Source: Sulfurimonas sp. UBA2011 (GTDB lineage: Bacteria > Campylobacterota > Campylobacteria > Campylobacterales > Sulfurimonadaceae). Taken from it: a stretch of DNA of 53,842 nucleotides. Position 1 is the stretch's first letter, and each line of letters begins with the position of its first letter. Positions 35,965-43,310 of this stretch are shown here, piece by piece. The notes below the pieces were generated by a model. It was not told the DNA's origin, did no database searches, and saw only the letters and a list, made by a program, of their open reading frames with translations. The stretch is taken from assembly GCA_002335055.1 (NCBI GenBank), contig DDCH01000009.1, positions 105,407 through 159,248 on the forward strand. Direction: 5' to 3'. The position numbers were made by a program, and so were the translations under genes.

Positions 35965-36581
35965 CAGTTGCACTTCCAAAAGGTCGTATCGCTAAAGAAA
36001 CACTAGAAATATTTGAAACACTCTTTGGTGATGGTTTTAAGTTTGATGATAGAAAACTTATTTTAGAAACACCAAAATTTCGTTTTTTACTTGTACGTAA
36101 CCAAGATGTTGCAACATATGTATTTCATCAAGCAGCTGATATAGGTGTTGTTGGTTTAGATACATTAGAAGAACAAGGCCTTGATGTTGTGCGTTTACTT
36201 GACCTTCAACGTGGTGTTTGTAAAGTTTCTATTGGTATGAAAGTAGGGGAAAAACTAGACCTTACTAAACCTGAGTTAAAAGTGGCTTCTAAAATGGTAA
36301 ACATTACTAAACGCTACTTTGAAGAGAGAGCCGTTAGTGTTGAAGTTATTAAACTCAACGGTTCAGTTGAACTCGCACCTCTAATCGGTCTTGCTGATAT
36401 GATAGTAGATGTTGTTGAAACGGGTGCTACGATGAAGCAAAATGGTCTTGAAGTAGTTCAAGATATCATGACAAGCTCAACATACCTAATTGCAAATAAA
36501 AATTCTTATATTGCAAAAAAAGATGAAGTATTAGATATTTATGAAAAAATCAATGCTGTTATAAAAGCAGAAAATGACTAA
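35958..36581 (+). CDS. hisG: ATP phosphoribosyltransferase, short form
   Basis: First step of histidine synthesis. ALPKGRIAKETLEIFETL at the start, AADIGVVGLDTLEEQGLDVV near 55 and ADMIVDVVETGATMKQNGLEV near 155 (PRPP loop) identify HisG. At 207 residues it is the short form, which lacks the regulatory C-terminal domain and normally works with HisZ; no hisZ is in the window. Overlaps coaX by 7 and the next gene by 8 bases. Confidence 0.94.
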   Translation: MLTVALPKGRIAKETLEIFETLFGDGFKFDDRKLILETPKFRFLLVRNQDVATYVFHQAADIGVVGLDTLEEQGLDVVRLLDLQRGVCKVSIGMKVGEKLDLTKPELKVASKMVNITKRYFEERAVSVEVIKLNGSVELAPLIGLADMIVDVVETGATMKQNGLEVVQDIMTSSTYLIANKNSYIAKKDEVLDIYEKINAVIKAEND

Positions 36582-37257
36582 CTTAGACCTTTATGCAAAA
36601 GCAGAACATTTACTTGGTATAGAAGAGGCAACAGAAGCTCTTTATGACCTCTATCGTTCTGAACTTGATGGTAAGAATGTAAAGACTCTACTTGATGTAG
36701 GTTGTGGTCGTGGTGGCTTTATGCAGCGTATGATAAGTGATGGGGTGAAGTGTAAGGGTGTTGATTTATCTGCTCTTATGGTTAGTGAGTGTAAAGTAAA
36801 AGGTCTTGATGCTGAGTGTATAAATGCAGTGGATATAGATGGTAAGTATGATGCAATTGTAAGTATTTTTGATGTACTAAATTTTATGGATAACGAAACA
36901 CTTGTAACTTTTTTAAATGCTATGGCAGATAAACTCAATGATGATGGGATTTTAATAGCTGATATAAATACTCTCTATGGTTTCTCAGATGTAGCAGAGG
37001 GAACTATGAGTAAAGACCGAGATGATGAATTTCTTTGTGTTGATGCAATATTTCAAAATGATAAGCTCGATACACAGTTTACACTGTTTGAAAAAAATGA
37101 AGATGGCTCGTACACTAAACATCAAGACTCAATCATACAGTATTTTCATAAGGTTAAAACATTTCAAAAAATAGAGAAGTTAAAACTTATAGAAAAACAG
37201 ACCTTCTCACTTTATGACACTGAAGATAAGACACTGCTTATCTTCAAAAAGAAGTAG
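36574..37257 (+). CDS. Class I SAM-dependent methyltransferase
   Basis: A 227-residue methyltransferase. Motif I is LLDVGCGRGGFMQRMI near residue 40, followed by CKGVDLSALMVSECK (motif II) and YDAIVSIFDVLNFM (post-motif). The C-terminal part (DTQFTLFEKNEDGSYTKHQ) forms beta strands that may cap the substrate pocket. Substrate unknown. It overlaps hisG by 8 bases and ends 3 bases before the stop of the convergent nitroreductase. Confidence 0.86.
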   Translation: MTNLDLYAKAEHLLGIEEATEALYDLYRSELDGKNVKTLLDVGCGRGGFMQRMISDGVKCKGVDLSALMVSECKVKGLDAECINAVDIDGKYDAIVSIFDVLNFMDNETLVTFLNAMADKLNDDGILIADINTLYGFSDVAEGTMSKDRDDEFLCVDAIFQNDKLDTQFTLFEKNEDGSYTKHQDSIIQYFHKVKTFQKIEKLKLIEKQTFSLYDTEDKTLLIFKKK

Positions 37258-37260
37258 TAC

Positions 37261-37896
37261 TTAGTTTATAAACTCTACTACATCTTCGAGTGGAAGTCTT
37301 AATTGTGTTGATTGCTCATTTAGTCTATATCCAAAAGGTAAAACTACTGAGAGTTGATACTTTGAAGTATCTAGTCCTAAAATTTCTTCAACTTTTTCTT
37401 TCTCGTAACCTTCAATAGGACAAGAGTCAATCCCTAATACAGCAGCACCAGTCATCATATTCCCTGCAGCGATATAAGTCTGTCTTACACTCCAAGAGTA
37501 GATGTTTTCATCAGATGCAAGAGTTTTTTCTAAGTGACTTGCATAAAGACCAAGATAAAACTCAAGCTTTTCTACTGGCATGTTACGACGAGCAAAACGT
37601 TTTCTTACTTCTCCACTCTCAGGTTTAAGAGAGTCTATACCTGCAAGAATTATTACTAAGTGAGAACAAGAAGTAACTTGTTTTTGATCCCAACATGCAG
37701 GTTTGAGTTTAGCTTTTAAATCATCATTTGTAATAACTAAAAATTTCCATGCTTCCATACCAAAAGAAGAGGGTGATGTTCGTCCCGCTTCTAAAATACC
37801 AAGAATGTCTTCATTACTTATTTTTTTACTTTCATCAAATACTTTGCAAGCATGACGAAATGCCATCGCCTCTTGAAATGATTTTTCTTGACTCAT
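37261..37896 (-). CDS. Nitroreductase-family NAD(P)H oxidoreductase
   Basis: A 211-residue flavoprotein of the nitroreductase fold. The N-terminal AMAFRHACKVFDESKKIS and RTSPSSFGMEAWKFLVIT carry the FMN-binding Arg and Ser residues, and AAVLGIDSCPIEGYEKEKV near 155 is typical of the NfnB/YfkO group. Natural substrate unknown. Its start overlaps the pdxA stop by 4 bases, so it is expressed with vitamin B6 genes; a flavin-linked role there is only a guess. Confidence 0.87.
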   Translation of the reverse strand: MSQEKSFQEAMAFRHACKVFDESKKISNEDILGILEAGRTSPSSFGMEAWKFLVITNDDLKAKLKPACWDQKQVTSCSHLVIILAGIDSLKPESGEVRKRFARRNMPVEKLEFYLGLYASHLEKTLASDENIYSWSVRQTYIAAGNMMTGAAVLGIDSCPIEGYEKEKVEEILGLDTSKYQLSVVLPFGYRLNEQSTQLRLPLEDVVEFIN

Positions 37897-38822
37897 GATA
37901 TTTTCCTTGTATTAAGTTGTATGGCACTCTTAATTGCATTTATGTAAGAGAGTGTTTTCGCCTTTCCTTGGTAAGCGATGTCAAACGCAGTTCCATGGTC
38001 TACGGAAGTTCTTACTATGGGTAGATTTAAAGATATATTTACACTTTCATCAAAGTGTAATGCTTTAAGGGGTCCAAGACCTTGGTCGTGATACATTGCG
38101 ACATAGTAGTGATAATCTTTACGAAAGTGAGGTGTAAACGCGACATCAGGAACGATAGGTCCGAAAAATTGTTCCCATCCAAGCTGTTTGTTTACACTTT
38201 TAATGGCTTTGAGGATTCGCATATCTTCATGCCCTAAAACACCATTATCTCCAGCATGCGGATTTATACCTAAAACAGCAACTTTTTCTTTTGGAATTTC
38301 CTTTTGAAGGTTGAGTAGAAATTGTTTGAGCATTTTGTACTTTACAATTTTTGTCACATCTCTAAGAGGGATATGTTCCGTTACAAGTGCTACAAACATC
38401 TCAGGACAACCAAGCATCATAATAGCATCTGTATCAAAGTGTTGACGAAGAAGGTCTGTGTGCCCTTTGTACTCTAACCCAGCCATCATCCAAGCTTCTT
38501 TATGGATAGGCATAGTTACAACTGCATCAGCTTTTTTTTCTTCACAAAGTTTTATAGCTGCCATAAAAGAGTCGTATGAATAACGACCACTTGAAGCATC
38601 TACTAAACCTGCATTTATAGAAAAATCACCAACTACATTATGAAGTTGTATATCTTGTGGGAGTGTTATGTCTAAAAGTTTAGAAGCTTTGTCTATCATC
38701 GTTTTATTGATGCAGTAGATAGGGTGGCAAAGTGTTGAGATCTCTTCATGTGCTTTGAGTATTATCTCAATTCCAACACCATTTAGGTCACCTATGCTGA
38801 TAGCTAAAGTAGGTTTAGTCAT
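37893..38822 (-). CDS. pdxA: 4-hydroxythreonine-4-phosphate dehydrogenase
   Basis: Oxidises 4-phosphohydroxythreonine for pyridoxal phosphate synthesis, feeding PdxJ. The metal-binding histidines are in YKGHTDLLRQHF (near 137), GINPHAGDNGVLGHED (near 205) and AMYHDQGLGPLKALHF (near 263). Length 309 is normal. It overlaps pdxJ by 8 bases, coupling the two enzymes that act in sequence. Confidence 0.95.
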   Translation of the reverse strand: MTKPTLAISIGDLNGVGIEIILKAHEEISTLCHPIYCINKTMIDKASKLLDITLPQDIQLHNVVGDFSINAGLVDASSGRYSYDSFMAAIKLCEEKKADAVVTMPIHKEAWMMAGLEYKGHTDLLRQHFDTDAIMMLGCPEMFVALVTEHIPLRDVTKIVKYKMLKQFLLNLQKEIPKEKVAVLGINPHAGDNGVLGHEDMRILKAIKSVNKQLGWEQFFGPIVPDVAFTPHFRKDYHYYVAMYHDQGLGPLKALHFDESVNISLNLPIVRTSVDHGTAFDIAYQGKAKTLSYINAIKSAIQLNTRKIS

Positions 38823-39612
38823 GGCGAGTTGTAAGCTTTTTCATCTCTTTAACAGCATCACTTAAGCCAGTAAATACACTACGTGCGATGATACTTTGAC
38901 CGATGTTTAACTCGGTTATTTCATTTATATTCATCATCTCATGTACATTATGGTAGTTAAGTCCATGTCCAGCTGCTACTTGGAGACCTATTGTTTTTGC
39001 ATGAGTTGCTGCTGCTTGTATCTGCTCAAGCGACTCTTCAAGTCTTTGACTTAACTCATACCTTGGGAGTTCCAATTCTTTTATAGAGTGGTTTGAGTGA
39101 GAGATGTTTGAATGAATCATTGCCCAAAGGTTAGCAAATAGTCCAGTATGAAGTTCTACCATTTCAGCACCAAGTTCTTTACTTTTATCCATTGCTTCTA
39201 TAGTTGGATCTACAAAAAGAGATACAGGGATTAGACTATCATGGAGTTGTTCTATAGCAAAATGAATTTCCTCTTCATACTTAAACACATCGAGTCCGCC
39301 CTCTGTTGTGACTTCTTCGCGTTTCTCCGGTACTAATGTAGCACGATGTGGTTTTACAGTAGATACAATGTTTAAAATTTCTTTGTTTATTGAGCATTCT
39401 AGATTAACTGGAAGTTTACTACTAGCCATAATGTTTGTGACATCACTATCTTGGATATGACGTCTATCTTCTCTTAGATGGATAGTTATCTGGTCTGCAC
39501 CTGATTCACAAGCTGTATAGAGTGCTTGGAGTATATCGGGGTCATTAACACGTCGTGCTTCACGTAACACTGCTACATGGTCTATGTTCACACCTAAGGT
39601 CATTTTAGCCAT
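38815..39612 (-). CDS. pdxJ: Pyridoxine 5'-phosphate synthase
   Basis: Condenses the PdxA product with deoxyxylulose 5-phosphate to form pyridoxine phosphate. LGVNIDHVAVLREARRVNDP at the N-terminus, DQITIHLREDRRHIQD near 36 and VAAGHGLNYHNVHEM near 215 are the PdxJ signatures. Length 265 is slightly long, as in other Campylobacterota. It abuts plsC without a gap. Confidence 0.96.
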   Translation of the reverse strand: MAKMTLGVNIDHVAVLREARRVNDPDILQALYTACESGADQITIHLREDRRHIQDSDVTNIMASSKLPVNLECSINKEILNIVSTVKPHRATLVPEKREEVTTEGGLDVFKYEEEIHFAIEQLHDSLIPVSLFVDPTIEAMDKSKELGAEMVELHTGLFANLWAMIHSNISHSNHSIKELELPRYELSQRLEESLEQIQAAATHAKTIGLQVAAGHGLNYHNVHEMMNINEITELNIGQSIIARSVFTGLSDAVKEMKKLTTRHD

Positions 39613-40329
39613 CTATTTTCCACCAATACTTTTATAAAATTCTGTATACTCTTCTTCGAGTGTTTGACTCTGGATAAGGTCACCTATATGTACATGAATT
39701 ATCATTTTTTCTTTATAAGGAGCATTTTCAAAGTTTTTTTCATTTTTTCCTGTGATATAGATAGGAATAATTTGAAGCTTATTCGCTTTTGCTATTTTAC
39801 TAGCACCGCTTTGAAAAGATGTAATACCTTCACCTTTAAAACGTTCACCCTCTGGAAACATATAAAGGTTCATATTATCAACTTTTTTAAATGTTTTTTT
39901 AATTGTTTTAAAGAAGCTTAAAAGTCTGCGTTTATTGTCAAGATCTACACTTATACAACCACTATACTCAAAAAACCTACCATAAATAGCTGAGTCAAAA
40001 AGTTCTTGTTTAGCTATCCAAGAACCATTTTTATTTTTTTTAGCAAAAATGGACTCCATTACCATTATGTCAAGAAGTGAACGATGATTTATTGCATAGA
40101 GGATTCTATTTTCATCTGGAAGAGAACCGTGTACTTTCACTTCAATGTTTAAAAAATCTAAAACTTCTTTAGAATAGTTTTGACGCTCTTTTGAAAGTTC
40201 TTGGTATGCTGGTTTTAGAGTGATAAAGGGGTGGAAAAAAGTTTTTTTGAAGATGTGAACATATTTGAGACCAAGCCCAACCATAAATATAAATTTACCT
40301 ATGTTTTTAAGACCGAATTTTTTTAGCAT
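39613..40329 (-). CDS. plsC: 1-acyl-sn-glycerol-3-phosphate acyltransferase-like protein
   Basis: An acyltransferase of the PlsC/LPLAT family, 238 residues, expected to add the second acyl chain to lysophosphatidic acid at the inner membrane. The HxxxxD box is NHRSLLDIMV near residue 87 and the second block is MFPEGERFKGEG near 158, followed by IIPIYITG. A hydrophobic N-terminal segment (IGKFIFMVGLGLKYVHIF) may anchor it. It leads the plsC-pdxJ-pdxA-nitroreductase unit. A palindrome lies over its leader (40333-40352). Confidence 0.87.
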   Translation of the reverse strand: MLKKFGLKNIGKFIFMVGLGLKYVHIFKKTFFHPFITLKPAYQELSKERQNYSKEVLDFLNIEVKVHGSLPDENRILYAINHRSLLDIMVMESIFAKKNKNGSWIAKQELFDSAIYGRFFEYSGCISVDLDNKRRLLSFFKTIKKTFKKVDNMNLYMFPEGERFKGEGITSFQSGASKIAKANKLQIIPIYITGKNEKNFENAPYKEKMIIHVHIGDLIQSQTLEEEYTEFYKSIGGK

Positions 40330-40332
40330 ATA

Positions 40333-40352
40333 TTACCTTTTATTAAAGGTAA
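40333..40352. promoter_or_regulatory. Palindrome between the plsC -10 box and start codon
   Basis: Arms ttaccttt and aaaggtaa (8 bp) with a 4-base loop. The minus-strand -10 box (TATAAT, 40358 to 40353) directly adjoins it, and the arm nearer the gene contains the AAAGG ribosome site. It could be a repressor operator over the transcription start or an RNA hairpin hiding the ribosome site; the predicted start inside the first arm favours the operator. Confidence 0.4.
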
Positions 40353-40380
40353 ATTATAGCTAAAAACAGTAACAAAGTGG

Positions 40381-40476
40381 CTATTTTACTTTACCACTTC
40401 TGTTACCTGGATGTTGATAGTCAGGTTTTTCACATCCTGATAGTACACTCATTGTTGCAAGTGCTATAATTGTCAT
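40381..40476 (-). CDS. Tiny lipoprotein
   Basis: A frame of 31 residues from ATG 40476 (or up to 41 from TTG 40506). It has a hydrophobic signal (TIIALATMSV), a lipobox LSGC and a short polar mature part EKPDYQHPGNRSGKVK ending in TAG. This is the layout of a small lipoprotein anchored by its Cys. I do not know the function. It lies between the DUF255 gene and plsC on the same strand. The ribosome site is weak for either start. Confidence 0.55.
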   Translation of the reverse strand: MTIIALATMSVLSGCEKPDYQHPGNRSGKVK

Positions 40477-40598
40477 TATTATTAAAGATTTTATCAGGAT
40501 AATCAATATATATTTTATACAGTTTATGCTCTTCTTGTGTACAAAATCCATAACAGGTTCAAAACCACCACTGCGAGCATTCTACTAGGGCTGACCTT

Positions 40599-42533
40599 CT
40601 AAAAAGAGTTTGTTACTAAAGAATTTACCTCTTTGGCATTTTTTGTCTGTGCAAAACAACTCTTTTCACCACAAACCATATACTCATCCTCTTCGCTTGA
40701 TTTTAATAAAATAAAGGGATAGTCTATTTTTGCTAAAGTGAGTGAACTTATATTAATGTTCTCCAAGGATGTCTTGATGACTCTATTTCCCTTTAGATGT
40801 CTGAGAACTTGTGTTAGCATGAAAGGGGAGTATATAGGTTTACGACCTAACTCATAAGAGTTATACTCCAGAGTTTTAAAAGCAAAATGTGTATACTTTT
40901 CATCTTCAAGTAGTGTACCAATGCTTAGTAATGCATCAAGTATAATACTGACAGAACTTGTATAGGTATTATCACTTATTTCAGCTTGAGTTATAAATTC
41001 ACCCGCACTAAAGTTCCATACTCCCTTCTCGTAAAACTCTTCTAAAGCTTTATTTACAAACCTATGAGCATAAACTAGATAAACTTCATCTTGAGTATAC
41101 TTATAAGCACTCAGTAATGCCTGTGAAAGAAACGCATAGTCTTCTAAAAATGCTTCAACTTTTGGAGTTTTATGGATAAGGGTTGTATGGTAGAGTGTAC
41201 TGTTTATAAACATAGTGTTGAGAAGTTTATCAAGGTGTTTGATAGCTCTTGTTTTGTACTTGGCATCAATACTCCCAAGTTTAAACATAGCATGAATCAT
41301 CATAGCAGACCATGATGTTTGTATTTTTTTATCTACAAAAGGGTACTCTTTTTGTGAACGAATTTGAGAGAGAAGGGGTTTTATATCCAAAAACCACTCT
41401 GGTACGACTCCATCTTCAAAACGGATTATGTTTTTTCCTTGAAAATTACCCTCTTGAGTTATAGACATTTGAGCTAGTTTATTTGTCACATCACTTATAT
41501 TAGCATCATTTAAAACCTGAGTCACTTCATCATAAGTATAGATAAAGTAAGTACCTTCTGCCCCTTCACTATCGGCATCACTTGCAGAGTAGAAAAGTTC
41601 ATCTTCACTCATAAAGTTATACCAAAAATCAACACATTCTTTTGCTATCGTGAGGTAAGACTCATTTTCATAAGTTAGGTAAGCATCCACATAAACACTC
41701 GATAAAAGGGCATTGTCATAGAGCATCTTTTCAAAGTGAGGCACACTCCACTCTTCATCTGTTGAGTAGCGACAAAAGCCTCCATCAACAAGGTCATACA
41801 TGCCACCTTTTTTCATTGCATCTAAACTAGTTTCTACCATTGCTTTAGCACTTTTATCATCATAGAGTCTATCTATTGTGAGTAGAGCATTAAGTGTTGA
41901 AGCATGTGGAAACTTTGGTTTTATAGAAAAACCACCATTTTTTACATCGAAGTTGTTTTTTGCTTGGAGCATGAAGTTTTTTCTAAAGTCTTCATTTAAA
42001 ACAGTTGCTTCTGTAGGGTGCTTTATATTATTTAAAAAACCTTCAGCTTCATCTGCATTTTTATAGATCTGTTCATCATGCTCAGCTACTTTTGTAGCTA
42101 TAAGAGTGGTTAGTTCTTTAAACCCCATTCCTTCTATAGTTCCTGTGTTTGACTCAGGGGGAATATATGTTCCTGCAAAAAATGGCTTGTTTTGTGGGGT
42201 ACTAAAAACAGATGTTGGCCAACCACCTGCTCGACGATTGAGTAGTTGATGTACTTCTTGGTAATGCTTGTCTATGTCTGGACGTTCTTCACGATCAACT
42301 TTTATAGATATGAAGTCACGGTTAAGTATATCAGCACACTCTTGGTTCTCAAATACTGTCTCTTGCATCACATGGCACCAGTGACAAGAACTGTAACCTA
42401 TACTTATAAATATAGCTTTATTCTCTTTCTCTGCCCTAAGAAAGGCTTCCTCACACCAAGGCCACCAGTCAACTGGATTGTTTTTGTGTTGCTGGAGGTA
42501 GGGGCTATCTTCGTTCGCTAGTCTATTTGACAT
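40599..42533 (-). CDS. DUF255 thioredoxin-domain protein (YyaL/SPATA20-like), intact
   Basis: A 644-residue cytoplasmic protein. The N-terminal DUF255 thioredoxin-like domain (about 1-165) has SPYLQQHKNNPVDWWPW and GYSSCHWCHVMQETVF with the CHWC active-site pair; the remaining ~480 residues form a six-hairpin-glycosidase-like alpha/alpha barrel (FCRYSTDEEWSVPHFEKMLY, SASDADSEGAEGTYFIYT). Enzymatic function is unknown; the domain order resembles cellobiose epimerase-type barrels fused to thioredoxin. No signal peptide is seen, unlike the broken paralogue at 33057-34990. The ribosome site AGAGAAA precedes the ATG. Confidence 0.88.
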   Translation of the reverse strand: MSNRLANEDSPYLQQHKNNPVDWWPWCEEAFLRAEKENKAIFISIGYSSCHWCHVMQETVFENQECADILNRDFISIKVDREERPDIDKHYQEVHQLLNRRAGGWPTSVFSTPQNKPFFAGTYIPPESNTGTIEGMGFKELTTLIATKVAEHDEQIYKNADEAEGFLNNIKHPTEATVLNEDFRKNFMLQAKNNFDVKNGGFSIKPKFPHASTLNALLTIDRLYDDKSAKAMVETSLDAMKKGGMYDLVDGGFCRYSTDEEWSVPHFEKMLYDNALLSSVYVDAYLTYENESYLTIAKECVDFWYNFMSEDELFYSASDADSEGAEGTYFIYTYDEVTQVLNDANISDVTNKLAQMSITQEGNFQGKNIIRFEDGVVPEWFLDIKPLLSQIRSQKEYPFVDKKIQTSWSAMMIHAMFKLGSIDAKYKTRAIKHLDKLLNTMFINSTLYHTTLIHKTPKVEAFLEDYAFLSQALLSAYKYTQDEVYLVYAHRFVNKALEEFYEKGVWNFSAGEFITQAEISDNTYTSSVSIILDALLSIGTLLEDEKYTHFAFKTLEYNSYELGRKPIYSPFMLTQVLRHLKGNRVIKTSLENINISSLTLAKIDYPFILLKSSEEDEYMVCGEKSCFAQTKNAKEVNSLVTNSF

Positions 42534-42718
42534 TTTTTCTCTTTTAAAATTTATTTAATTGTTTTGTTCGATATAGGTAAAAAGTCTCGTATTATATCTA
42601 TAATATTACACTAATTAGATTAACAAGCAAGAGCAGTGAAAAATTAATATATATTTTAATGAAATATGGTTATGCAAATAAAAAATAAATGGATCCTTAG
42701 CCAAAGAAAAATCTTTAA

Positions 42719-42868
42719 GTGCTATTCATCCCGAAGAATGGAACTGGTTTAGGTTTGTATATGTCTCAAATGATTATAGAAAAATAATTTTTAGGTAAAA
42801 TTGAGATTCAAACAGATCATGAAGGAATAACTTTCATTATTAAAATTCCTAAAATTAGGGATATTTAA
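42719..42868 (+). pseudogene. C-terminal remnant of a sensor histidine kinase
   Basis: Within the 401-base gap 42534-42934, one frame spells NGTGLGLYMSQMIIEK, the G2 box of a histidine kinase ATPase domain, then TAA at 42785-42787, and continues in the same frame as FLGKIEIQTDHEGITFIIKI to a stop at 42866-42868. No upstream kinase sequence or start codon is visible, so only the last ~50 codons remain, with a nonsense codon. Around it, 42534-42718 holds the promoter side of the DUF255 gene (minus-strand TATAAT at 42596-42591) and 42869-42934 a short open stretch with a hydrophobic TTLALLYLALIGYFIGLF end that has no start codon. Confidence 0.7.
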
Positions 42869-42934
42869 ACCATTTTTTTCAACTACTTTAGCATTATTAT
42901 ACTTAGCTCTTATAGGTTACTTTATAGGTTTATT

Positions 42935-43156
42935 TTAAAATTCTCCGCGTTTTACACGAGCTAAAACAAAGGGAATATTTAGACCATCGTTGTTTATGCC
43001 TACATCATGACATGACTCACATTTATCACCCATAGGGCATACATCGTTTTCTATAAGTTCTTCTAAGGTATTAAAGTTGTTTTCTTTTATACAAGCTGCA
43101 ATACTTTTTATACTCAAAGAGTTACAAGAACATATTTCTGTGTTTAAATCAATCAT
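42935..43156 (-). CDS. BFD-like [2Fe-2S] ferredoxin-type protein
   Basis: A 73-residue protein resembling bacterioferritin-associated ferredoxin (Fer2_BFD). The N-terminal pair CSCNS (residues 8-10) and the later CPMGDKCESCH give the four or more cysteines needed for a [2Fe-2S] cluster, with the two helices SIKSIAACIKENNFNTLEEL between. The C-terminal cysteine spacing is longer than the classic CxxC, so partner and role may differ. It stands alone between the kinase remnant and divergent dsbD. Confidence 0.75.
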   Translation of the reverse strand: MIDLNTEICSCNSLSIKSIAACIKENNFNTLEELIENDVCPMGDKCESCHDVGINNDGLNIPFVLARVKRGEF

Positions 43157-43310
43157 TTTTACTCTTCTTTTACATTAGTTATGTACTATTCTAGGTAAAA
43201 AAGCATTAAAAATGAGTATAAAAATAAAAATACTTTTTTTACTTTATAATTTACACAAAGAATACACACTATTTATAGTATTATTACTTAATATAAGAAG
43301 AAGGTAAAAA

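Noticed and set aside
39664..39921. Open frame opposite plsC, and many similar frames opposite large genes.
   Set aside because: They lie wholly inside well-supported genes on the other strand, lack ribosome sites and have implausible composition.
40507..40598. Minus-strand spacer with CTCGCAGTGGTGG and TGAACC, faintly like the ends of 6S RNA.
   Set aside because: I could not find a matching complementary 3' half, and the downstream sequence is better explained by the small lipoprotein frame. A covariance-model search (Rfam RF00013) would decide.
40491..40603. Plus-strand frame of about 36 codons ending KTTTASILLGLTF, like the tail of a membrane protein.
   Set aside because: No start codon, no ribosome site, and it overlaps the lipoprotein and the DUF255 stop on the other strand. 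At most a remnant.
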